Positions 32,497 to 39,317 of a DNA stretch of 39,317 bases are shown here, one piece after another. A program made the translations under genes and the position numbers. The DNA is from Scytonema tolypothrichoides VB-61278 (GTDB lineage Bacteria; Cyanobacteriota; Cyanobacteriia; Cyanobacteriales; Nostocaceae): positions 537,820-577,136 of the forward strand of contig NZ_JXCA02000019.1 in NCBI RefSeq assembly GCF_000828085.3. Reading direction: 5' to 3'. Numbering within the stretch: position 1 is the stretch's first letter; each line of letters begins with the position of its first letter. The notes under the pieces are model-generated. The model did not search any database. It saw only the letters and a list, made by a program, of their open reading frames with translations, and was not told the origin of the DNA.

Positions 32497-34788
32497 ATGT
32501 CTATGACCACGATAGCCCCAGAACAGGTTAACAACATCGTTTGGAATCAACATCAAGATCCGTTTGAAGTACTAGGTGCCCACCCCATAGAACAGAATGG
32601 CAAAAGCATCTGGGCTGTGCGAGCCTACCTACCAAATGCGAATCAGGCGTGGGTTATCCTTCCTGAAGAACGCAAGGAATACCCAATGGAAGCGGTGCAT
32701 CATCCCCACTTTTTTGAATGCACCATAGAAACAACAGAACTGGCTAACTACCAGTTACGGATAAAAGAAGGGGAACACGAGCGAGTCATTTATGATCCTT
32801 ACGCTTTCCGTTCTCCCCGTCTGACGGAATTTGATTTGCACTTATTTAGCGAAGGTAACCATCATCGGATTTACGAAAAACTGGGAGCGCATCCTACAGA
32901 AATCAACGGTGTAAAAGGCGTTTACTTTGCTGTTTGGGCACCCAATGCCCGTAATGTGTCAGTTCTAGGAGATTTCAATCTTTGGGACGGTCGCAAACAC
33001 CAGATGCGTAAAGGTAACACTGGGATTTGGGAATTGTTTATTCCCGCGATCAGCGTAGGAGAGGGTTACAAATACGAAATTAAAAACATTGAAGGACACA
33101 TTTACGAAAAATCTGATCCCTACGGTTTTCAACAAGAACCCCGCCCCAAAACTGCATCCATTGTCACTGATTTAGATGCCTATAGCTGGAGTGATGAAGA
33201 GTGGCTGGAAAAACGGCGTCACACCGATCCCCTCACCGAACCCCTTTCAGTTTACGAACTACATTTAGGTTCTTGGTTACATGGGTCTAGTGGGGAACCA
33301 CCACTACTGCCCAACGGTGAAACCCAGCCGGTTGTCACAGTTTCAGAACTTAATCCGGGCGCACGCTTCCTCACATACCGGGAACTGGCAGAACGGCTTA
33401 TTCCCTATGTCAAAGATTTAGGATACACTCACATTGAAGTGCTGCCCGTTGCCGAGCATCCCTTTGATGGTTCTTGGGGTTATCAAGTCACTGGATATTA
33501 CGCTCCCACCTCCCGTTTTGGTAGACCAGAAGACTTCATGTACTTCGTTGACCAATGCCACAAAAACGGTCTTGGAGTCATTGTAGATTGGGTTCCCGGT
33601 CACTTCCCCAAAGATGGTCATGGTTTAGCATTCTTCGATGGTACTCACCTTTACGAACATTCTGATCCCCGCAAAGGCGAACACAAGGAATGGGGTACTC
33701 TCGTGTTCAACTACTCTCGCCACGAAGTCCGAAATTTCCTAGTGGCAAATGCCCTCTTCTGGTTTGACAAATACCACATTGACGGTATTCGCGTTGATGC
33801 TGTCGCCTCAATGCTTTATCTTGACTATTGCCGTGAAAATGGCGAATGGGTTGCCAACGACTACGGTGGTAGAGAAAACCTGGAAGCAGCAGATTTTCTG
33901 CGTCAAGTCAATCACACTATTTTCAGCTATTTCCCTGGCGTTGTCTCAATTGCCGAAGAATCGACTGCGTGGCCAATGGTATCTTGGCCTACCTACACTG
34001 GAGGCTTGGGCTTTAACTTAAAGTGGAATATGGGTTGGATGCACGATATGCTGGACTACTTCAGCATGGATCCCTGGTTCCGCCAGTTCCACCAAAACAA
34101 CATCACCTTTAGTATGTGGTATCACCACAGCGAGAACTACATGCTGGCACTGTCCCACGATGAAGTGGTGCATGGTAAGAGCAATATTATCGGCAAAATG
34201 CCAGGGGATAGATGGCAGAAGTTCGCCAATGTGCGTTGTTTGTTCGCTTTTATGTTCACTCACCCAGGTAAGAAAACCATGTTTATGGGCATGGAGTTTG
34301 GGCAGTGGAGTGAGTGGAATGTCTGGGGTGACTTGGAATGGCATCTATTCCAGTATGAGCCGCACCAACAGCTAAAAGAGTTTTTCAAAGGTCTCAACCA
34401 ACTCTATCGCTCTGAACCAGCTTTGTACACCCAAGATTTTGCTCGGGAAGGTTTTGAGTGGATTGACTGTAGTGATAACCGTCACAGCGTAGTGTCATTT
34501 ATTCGTCGAGACAAAGACTCCGATGACTTCGTTGTCACGGTTTGTAACTTTACGCCTCAACCCCATTCTCACTACCGCATTGGTGTACCTGAGCTAGGAT
34601 TCTACACTGAATTATTCAACAGTGATGCTCGTCAGTATGGCGGTAGCAATATGGGCAACTTAGGTGGAAAGTGGACAGACAATTGGTCACTTCACAATCG
34701 CCCATACTCGCTGGATTTATGTTTGCCACCCTTGGGAGTATTGGTTCTCAAGTTAGATAAAGAAAAGACAGCACAGGTGATGCAATGA
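32497..34788 (+). CDS. glgB: 1,4-alpha-glucan branching enzyme
   Basis: 763 aa, full length for bacterial GlgB. An N-terminal CBM48-type half ([30 protein letters not shown]) precedes the GH13 barrel: [26 protein letters not shown] with the nucleophile D434, AEEST with the acid/base E487, and [12 protein letters not shown]. It cuts alpha-1,4 glucan and re-attaches the piece by an alpha-1,6 bond, giving glycogen its branches. ATG start with GTAGGTAG upstream. No other glg gene is next to it; the gene after is a thioesterase. No damage seen. Three TCCAAAGGT-like direct repeats (32354, 32367, 32382) lie in its upstream region. Confidence 0.97.
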   Translation: MSMTTIAPEQVNNIVWNQHQDPFEVLGAHPIEQNGKSIWAVRAYLPNANQAWVILPEERKEYPMEAVHHPHFFECTIETTELANYQLRIKEGEHERVIYDPYAFRSPRLTEFDLHLFSEGNHHRIYEKLGAHPTEINGVKGVYFAVWAPNARNVSVLGDFNLWDGRKHQMRKGNTGIWELFIPAISVGEGYKYEIKNIEGHIYEKSDPYGFQQEPRPKTASIVTDLDAYSWSDEEWLEKRRHTDPLTEPLSVYELHLGSWLHGSSGEPPLLPNGETQPVVTVSELNPGARFLTYRELAERLIPYVKDLGYTHIEVLPVAEHPFDGSWGYQVTGYYAPTSRFGRPEDFMYFVDQCHKNGLGVIVDWVPGHFPKDGHGLAFFDGTHLYEHSDPRKGEHKEWGTLVFNYSRHEVRNFLVANALFWFDKYHIDGIRVDAVASMLYLDYCRENGEWVANDYGGRENLEAADFLRQVNHTIFSYFPGVVSIAEESTAWPMVSWPTYTGGLGFNLKWNMGWMHDMLDYFSMDPWFRQFHQNNITFSMWYHHSENYMLALSHDEVVHGKSNIIGKMPGDRWQKFANVRCLFAFMFTHPGKKTMFMGMEFGQWSEWNVWGDLEWHLFQYEPHQQLKEFFKGLNQLYRSEPALYTQDFAREGFEWIDCSDNRHSVVSFIRRDKDSDDFVVTVCNFTPQPHSHYRIGVPELGFYTELFNSDARQYGGSNMGNLGGKWTDNWSLHNRPYSLDLCLPPLGVLVLKLDKEKTAQVMQ

Positions 34789-34835
34789 TCAGTCATTCGT
34801 CATGAAATCAGTGAACGCTTAACTTTTAACAGGGA

Positions 34836-34978
34836 ACAGTGAACAGTGAACAGTGATAACTGATAACTGATAACTGATAACTGGTACTGCGGGTACTTGG
34901 TAACTGATAACTGGTACTGCGGGTACTTGATAACTGATGACTGATGACTGATAACTGATGACTGATAACTGATAACTG
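34836..34978. repeat. Heptamer tandem repeats (GAACAGT and TAACTGA types) with a 30-bp higher-order duplication
   Basis: Three GAACAGT-type units grade into many TAACTGA/TGACTGA units. Two identical 29-base blocks (34871-34899, 34901-34929), each ending in GGTACTGCGGGTACTTG, are offset by 30. The 34789-35095 gap is almost entirely this array. Confidence 0.9.
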
Positions 34979-35095
34979 TATTTGTAGGTTGGGTTGAATA
35001 TATCAGAACTCACCAAGCTAAGTTGAGTTTTGTTATTCAATCCAATGTTTGTAGTAACACTTAGCAGCTTGCCTATCATTCTTAATTGCTCACTG

Positions 35096-35842
35096 ATGTT
35101 CACCTGTCCCAAGCCAAATCCTCAAGCCAAACTACGGCTATTTTGCTTCCATCATGCTGGGGGTGGAGCTTTAAGCTTTCGCCCTTGGTTAAAAGATTTA
35201 CCATCCTCTGTCGAAGTTTGTCTGATTGAACTACCTGGACGTGGAATGCGGATAATGGAGGCTCCGTTTACTCAGTTTGAACCTTTAATTCAGGCGCTAG
35301 AAAAAGCCCTCTTGCCAAGCCTAAATAAACCTTTCGTCTTTTTCGGTCATAGCATGGGGGCACTGGTTAGCTTTGAACTTGCCCGACGACTTTGGAAAAA
35401 TTTTTCCTTGACACCATTACATTTATATGCTTCTGGTCACCGCGCTCCACAAATTCCCGATCCAGAACCACCTATTCACAATTTGCCAGAACCAGCATTC
35501 TTAAATGAACTACGCCGCTATAACGGCACGCCCAAAGAAGTATTAGATAACTCCGAACTCATGCAACTGCTTCTTCCAATCCTGCGGGCAGATTTTGCTG
35601 TTCTGGAAAATTACGTTTACACTCCCTCTGTTCCACTAACTTGTCCCATTACTGCTTTCGGGGGCTTACAAGATTGGAAAGTCAATCGTGAAGATTTAGC
35701 AGGTTGGCAAGAGCAGACTAATGGTGCTTTTTCACTACAGATGTTTCCTGGAGATCATTTCTTTGTGTACTCATCCCAGTCACTCTTGCTACAGCAGCTT
35801 TGCGAAGAACTGCATAGCTATATTCGTAACATACTAGTGTAA
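35096..35842 (+). CDS. Type II (editing) thioesterase, alpha/beta hydrolase
   Basis: 248 aa from the ATG at 35096 (MFTCPKPNPQAKLRLFCFHH). Upstream in-frame starts at 35030 and 35045 add a segment that the family lacks. Motifs: FCFHHAGGGALSFRPW, ELPGRG, the nucleophile elbow GHSMG with S86, a late Asp (GGLQDWKV) and the His in FPGDHFFV. Such thioesterases release stalled or wrong acyl groups from carrier proteins of polyketide or nonribosomal assembly lines. No such assembly line is in this window, so it either serves a distant cluster or is an orphan. Convergent with the sigma-like gene, 7 bases apart. Confidence 0.88.
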   Translation: MFTCPKPNPQAKLRLFCFHHAGGGALSFRPWLKDLPSSVEVCLIELPGRGMRIMEAPFTQFEPLIQALEKALLPSLNKPFVFFGHSMGALVSFELARRLWKNFSLTPLHLYASGHRAPQIPDPEPPIHNLPEPAFLNELRRYNGTPKEVLDNSELMQLLLPILRADFAVLENYVYTPSVPLTCPITAFGGLQDWKVNREDLAGWQEQTNGAFSLQMFPGDHFFVYSSQSLLLQQLCEELHSYIRNILV

Positions 35843-35849
35843 ATTTTTG

Positions 35850-36494
35850 CTATAAATAGCCTTCTTTTCCAGCAAAAATTCGTAAGCGAGGAATACATTG
35901 CCGTTGATAAAAACTACTCAAAGTGGAAACAGGCAACTTAAATTCTGCTGACAGTTCCTTCCAACTCACTTCCGGTGGCATACGTTTCAAAATTAACAGT
36001 TGACAATTTACTTGCGGATGTCCTTGAATGTGTGTCTGGCGCAGTTCTCCATCGGCATCTTTCTCTGCCCACAACCTAACGTTTTCTAAAATAGGAGGAA
36101 TATCAGGTTCAGCGGCAACGTTATCTACAGGATTAACAATTTCACTTGTTTCACCCGAACGAGACTGATTGATACTAGCAGATACTATTCTGGCTTGTTG
36201 TCGTTGATGATCACGGTAAAAGTCTTGCAGTCTGCGTTTCAAATAAACATTCAGCCAAGTTATGACACTACCTAAAGAGGGATCGTACGTCTGAGCTGTT
36301 GTTCCTTCACAAATGTTGCGACAAAAATATAACCAGGTTTGTTGCAGTGCATCCTGATAGTAGGGAGTCGTTTCCCTCCAGAGTTTGCTAGAGGTTAAGC
36401 GAATGACTCGCGTCAGCAGTTTTTGACGTTCTGGGCTTCCGGGTAGATGTTGACAAGCTTCGTCAACTAAGCAAGATAACAGTTCCTCATCCAT
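35850..36494 (-). CDS. Cyanobacterial sigma-70-like protein
   Basis: 214 aa from the ATG at 36494 (MDEELLSCLVDEACQ); the frame extends to a GTG at 36557. The middle region (YYQDALQQTWLYFCRNICEG, then GSVITWLNVYLKRRLQDFYR) resembles sigma region 2. The C-terminal part (PPEVSWKELSAEFKLPVSTL, then SSFYQRQCIPRLR) resembles a region-4 helix-turn-helix. Together these suggest a group-4-like or divergent sigma factor, or a protein derived from one. The spacer between the domains is longer than in ECF sigmas. No anti-sigma gene is adjacent. Divergent from the HAD gene, 115 bases apart; convergent with the thioesterase. Confidence 0.7.
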   Translation of the reverse strand: MDEELLSCLVDEACQHLPGSPERQKLLTRVIRLTSSKLWRETTPYYQDALQQTWLYFCRNICEGTTAQTYDPSLGSVITWLNVYLKRRLQDFYRDHQRQQARIVSASINQSRSGETSEIVNPVDNVAAEPDIPPILENVRLWAEKDADGELRQTHIQGHPQVNCQLLILKRMPPEVSWKELSAEFKLPVSTLSSFYQRQCIPRLRIFAGKEGYL

Positions 36495-36609
36495 AGCATT
36501 TGTGGCAAAACAGCAAGCATTCTCAGTATTGCTCAGAAAGTGACTCTGTAGTATCACCCCTCGTCGCGATATTATATGCTATGCTTCGCCATTTATTCAG
36601 AGGTATCTT

Positions 36610-37344
36610 TTGGCAACTATTCAGTGTAAAAATGTGACGTTTTCCAATATTCAAGCGATTCTGTTTGACAAAAATGGTACGTTAGAAGACTCAGAAGCTG
36701 ATTTACGTGCTTTCGCACAAAGAGGAGCACGGATGATTGATGCCCAAATTCCTGGCACTGGAGAACCATTGTTAATGGCGTTTGGTGTTAATGGTGATAA
36801 CCTCGATCCGGCGGGTTTAATAGCGGTGGCGAGTCGTCGCGAAACAGAAATTGCCGCTGCAGCATATATTGCGGAAACTGGACGGAGTTGGTTTGAGTCG
36901 TTAGCGATCGCCCGTCAAGCTTTGAACGACGCTGAAAAATACCTTGGCAATACACCTTCACCTTTGTTTGTGGGTAGTTTGGAAGTGCTAAAGTCTTTGT
37001 CGGAAACTGGATTGAAATTAGGAATTCTTTCGGCGGCGACAACTGATGAAGTGCGTGCTTTTGTCAAGCATCATCAATTAGGTGATTACATTCTATTATC
37101 CATGGGAGTCGATTTTGGACCAAGTAAACCAGATCCAATTTTATTTTTGCAAGCTTGTCAAGCTTTAGGAGTCGAACCAAGTACTACTTTGATGGTAGGA
37201 GATTCTGTAGGCGATATGCAAATGGCGCGTAATGCTAAAGCTGCTGGTTGTATTGGTATTACTTGGGTGGGGAAGGCGGAGAATGTTAAAGGTGCGGATG
37301 TGGTGATTAATCAACTCGATGAAATTCAAGTTGTCAGTGAATGA
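36610..37344 (+). CDS. HAD-superfamily hydrolase with Asn in place of the second catalytic Asp
   Basis: 244 aa, TTG start at 36610 (MATIQCKNVTFSNIQAILF). Motif I reads D20-K-N22-G-T where the family has DxDGT: the nucleophile Asp is kept, but the acid/base Asp is Asn. Motif II (ILSAAT), motif III (SKPDP) and motif IV (GDSVGDMQMA) are normal, with a helical cap domain between. The family includes phosphoglycolate phosphatase-like enzymes that hydrolyse small phosphate esters. The D-to-N change would be expected to slow hydrolysis, or the protein could have another role. A single GAT-to-AAT change is enough to explain it. Confidence 0.85.
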   Translation: MATIQCKNVTFSNIQAILFDKNGTLEDSEADLRAFAQRGARMIDAQIPGTGEPLLMAFGVNGDNLDPAGLIAVASRRETEIAAAAYIAETGRSWFESLAIARQALNDAEKYLGNTPSPLFVGSLEVLKSLSETGLKLGILSAATTDEVRAFVKHHQLGDYILLSMGVDFGPSKPDPILFLQACQALGVEPSTTLMVGDSVGDMQMARNAKAAGCIGITWVGKAENVKGADVVINQLDEIQVVSE

Positions 37345-37466
37345 ATTGCATCTATTAACTACACTTTATCGAACTAGTTATATACTTTGCACGGTAATAA
37401 CTTACGCTTTAACTTAGCCTTCAACTAGTTTTCATAGGCAAGGTTATCAAACAGAAACATAGAAGC

Positions 37467-37529
37467 CACATTCCGCATTTTTTTTATTTTGGTAATTACC
37501 GATTACTCCCGTGGGAGGTGCGGAATGTG
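37467..37529. repeat. 63-bp element with 11-bp terminal inverted repeats
   Basis: CACATTCCGCA (37467-37477) and TGCGGAATGTG (37519-37529) flank an AT-rich core with a T8 run. No gene in the 37345-37766 gap. Confidence 0.65.
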
Positions 37530-37533
37530 AGTG

Positions 37534-37636
37534 ATATCAAATCCGTTTGTATCGGAATTATTTCTCTTTTCTCTCTCTCTGCGTCCTCTGCGCCTCTGCG
37601 GTTTTTTAATCATTCAGATGCTACCGGATTTGATAT
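37534..37636. repeat. 103-bp MITE-like element with 12-bp terminal inverted repeats
   Basis: ATATCAAATCCG (37534-37545) and CGGATTTGATAT (37625-37636) are perfect inverted arms. The core holds the CTCTGCGTCCTCTGCGCCTC-type sequence common in these genomes. A further variant arm (ATATCAAGTCCG, 37638-37649) follows directly. Confidence 0.7.
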
Positions 37637-37766
37637 GATATCAAGTCCGCTCAATTACCCGTAATAAATTGACCCCACTTGTCTATCGGCACCCTCCCCG
37701 CGATCTCGTGGAGGGTTGGGGAGGGGTAATGCGAGAATTATGGTTGATTATCCGGACATGATATGA

Positions 37767-38351
37767 GTCCCAAGATTAGAAGAAGCGAAGACAGGTAAAA
37801 GAGCCGTTTTTTTATGGATGCTTCTCACTTTGTCATGGGAGCTTTTTTGGGATGGGTATGGTGAATTCAGGCGAATATTTATTAAGTCCCCTTCTGGTCG
37901 AAAAAGATTTAATGTTTTAGGAGCTTTAAATGCCATCACTCATGAAATTATTACTGTGACAAATGAAACTTACATCAATGCTGAAAGCATTTGTGAACTC
38001 CTAGGTAAATTAGCAGCACTAAAACTGAGTATACCCATAACTATAGTCTGTGATCATGCTAGATATCAAAAATGTAAATTAGTGCAAGATTTGGCAAATG
38101 CTCTTGAAATAGAATTATTATATCTGCCTTCTTACTCCCCGAACTTAAACCTGATAGAACGATTATGGAAGCTGGTGAAAAAACAATGTTTATACTCAAA
38201 GTATTACTCAGACTTTCCCGAATTTAAAACTGCCATCTCTAGTTTTATAAACACAGCCCACAAAACAATTATGGGTAACGGAAACTTTAAGCCGAACTCC
38301 CCTTGGCGGGGGAATTTCGGAAGGCTGAAACTATTACTATGTGGTTCATAG
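37767..38351 (+). pseudogene. IS630-family transposase fragment, N-terminally truncated and frame-damaged
   Basis: The frame is open from 37767 after a TGA and reads LEEAKTGKRAV, which fits an IS630 transposase just before its first catalytic Asp. The next stretch (37814-37860) makes sense only one frame over, as MDASHFVMGAFLGWVW, before the original frame resumes with IFIKSPSGRKRFNVLGALNA. Two compensating indels, one in a T7 run (37807-37813) and one near 37860, therefore garble the first DDE residue. The second Asp (VCDHARYQKC) and the Glu (NLIERLWKLVKK) remain. The C-terminus is replaced after about 38270 by a palindromic sequence (CCGAACTCCCC..CGGGGGAATTTCGG). No complete terminal repeats seen. 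Confidence 0.85.
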
Positions 38352-38393
38352 CGCTAATTAAAGTCCAGGCTTCTCAACTTTGCCTGGTTTGAT

Positions 38394-39317
38394 TTAAACG
38401 CTGGCTTCTTCAAATAACCGATTCAGACTAGCGACGAACTGCTCTATCTGTGCCTGATCCATCTCGCGCCACCCATCAAATCCCAGGAGGGATGTGACAG
38501 TTTGTTGCCTAACCGGATAAAATTTAGCGATCGCATGCGTTGATACCCAGAGTCGGACTTTTCCATCCATCGCAGGCTGTCCCGAAATGATAAACAGGCA
38601 TTGAGAGGAATTTCTTCGCGCAGTACATAGCAAGTGAGCCGCAGGACTAACCATCAGGTTAGTAGGCCACGGATTCAGTGTAAGATGGTGTTTCTTGGCT
38701 GCTTGTATCACCATCTGAAATTCTTTGCCAATGCCACGAGCCTCAGCCATCGCCATGAGTGCTTCTACACTCAAGCGTTGATTTTTCAGACTGGTTGTCA
38801 ATTGCGTTCCGTTTGAGGAAGCAACCCGATGCGTTATTGGGGATAGTTCAGACAACTGCTCTTGCGGGGGAACAGTTGTGCGATCTGCCTTTGGCAGTAA
38901 GCTCCGCTTATCGCTTTTAGCAGTTAAGCGCTGTAGCTTTACCAACTGGTGCTGCATCTGAGCGAAACTCTTGAACAGTTGCGGGAGTCTTTTGAGTTTG
39001 CCATTAAGCTGTGGGTGCGCTAACCCGGTTTGACCACCGTTGACTGTTTCGGCAGGAGGGGTTGAGGATTGTACCTGTTGGCGTAGGGATTGGAGTTCTG
39101 CTCTGATCTGTTGAATTTCTTGCTTCAGATCGCTGGTGTCAAAGTAGGGAGGAAGTGCAGAAACATGCTGTTGCAGTTGGGCGGTGCTTTGGCTTAACTG
39201 TTCTATTTGCTGTAGCTCCGAGCGCTGGTTAAATGCCTCTGTTAATGAGCTCATAGAAGCTTGCAACTGCTGAATTTGTTGCTCTAGCTCGGTGGGGTCA
39301 AACGGTGCTGGTATTGG
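38394..39317 (-). CDS. Coiled-coil protein of unknown function, 5' end outside the window
   Basis: The frame is open to the window edge (308 codons including stop), reading PIPAPFDPTELEQQIQQLQA before the first possible internal start. The N-terminal ~110 residues are coiled coil with a repeated phrase (FDPTELEQQIQQL, FDTSDLKQEIQQIRAELQSL). After a Ser/Pro-rich linker the C-terminal ~120 residues form a compact domain (LSVEALMAMAEARGIGKEF; WVSTHAIAKFYPV; LLGFDGWREMDQAQIEQFVA) that I do not recognise. No signal peptide in the visible part. The IS630 remnant ends 42 bases from its stop. True length and function cannot be told here. Confidence 0.75.
   Translation of the reverse strand, partial: PIPAPFDPTELEQQIQQLQASMSSLTEAFNQRSELQQIEQLSQSTAQLQQHVSALPPYFDTSDLKQEIQQIRAELQSLRQQVQSSTPPAETVNGGQTGLAHPQLNGKLKRLPQLFKSFAQMQHQLVKLQRLTAKSDKRSLLPKADRTTVPPQEQLSELSPITHRVASSNGTQLTTSLKNQRLSVEALMAMAEARGIGKEFQMVIQAAKKHHLTLNPWPTNLMVSPAAHLLCTARRNSSQCLFIISGQPAMDGKVRLWVSTHAIAKFYPVRQQTVTSLLGFDGWREMDQAQIEQFVASLNRLFEEASV

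Noticed and set aside
34836-34978. Possible CRISPR array
   Set aside because: The unit is 7 bp with contiguous copies and no unique spacers; the same applies to 15509-15585 and 29731-29793.

Overview
The window looks like chromosome of a filamentous, probably heterocyst-forming cyanobacterium (Nostocales type). The octamer GCGATCGC (HIP1) recurs many times (for example near 4100, 7097, 7708, 11411, 13650, 16826, 17402, 17863, 18697, 20941, 22446, 32046, 36906, 38529). There are long runs of 7-bp tandem repeats, many palindromic interspersed repeats, and typical cyanobacterial gene families (PAS/GAF histidine kinases, GAF-TPR protein, cyanobacterial sigma-like protein, glgB, ftsI). I cannot name the species. 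No tRNA, rRNA or CRISPR array was recognised.

Layout. 1-1201: remnant of an IS4-type transposase broken by an 85-bp palindromic repeat. 1262-3259: tmk and small secreted or membrane proteins. 3453-5846: a two-gene operon of a degenerate metallo-beta-lactamase-fold protein and a carotenoid-isomerase/desaturase-like flavoenzyme. 6082-7928: a serpin and a small secreted protein. 8041-8640: a 49-aa ribbon-helix-helix protein with a probable operator beside its start, flanked by a large inverted repeat and by a non-coding stretch rich in hairpins. 8900-12169: phosphodiester glycosidase, a 59-aa acidic protein, and a divergent LysR regulator / haem-oxygenase-like oxidase pair with two palindromes between them. 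12492-15056: signal peptidase I with an N-terminal membrane extension, and a class-V aminotransferase. 15852-22974: two paralogous orphan PAS histidine kinases flanking a seven-repeat beta-propeller gene. 23150-24630: a secreted coiled-coil repeat protein and a ParE/Phd-type toxin-antitoxin pair. 24701-24946: a displaced, decayed copy of the second kinase's 3' end. 25019-26719: GAF-TPR protein. 27875-30490: ftsI preceded by an FtsL-like protein. 30976-34788: repeat-rich lipoprotein, small secreted protein, glycogen branching enzyme. 35096-37344: type II thioesterase, sigma-like protein, HAD hydrolase. 37467-38351: inverted-repeat elements and a decayed IS630 transposase. 38394-39317: a coiled-coil protein that runs off the window.

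Functional links. Division/wall synthesis (FtsL-like plus FtsI) and the MBL/flavoenzyme pair are clear same-strand modules. The LysR/oxidase pair looks like a self-contained regulated unit and may have been acquired as a block. Most other genes are single transcription units separated by repeats. The most unusual features are repeat insertions into genes: a frame-breaking one in the IS4 transposase and a frame-preserving ~200-bp one inside the dimerisation domain of a histidine kinase. No complete, clearly new multi-gene system can be demonstrated from the sequence alone.
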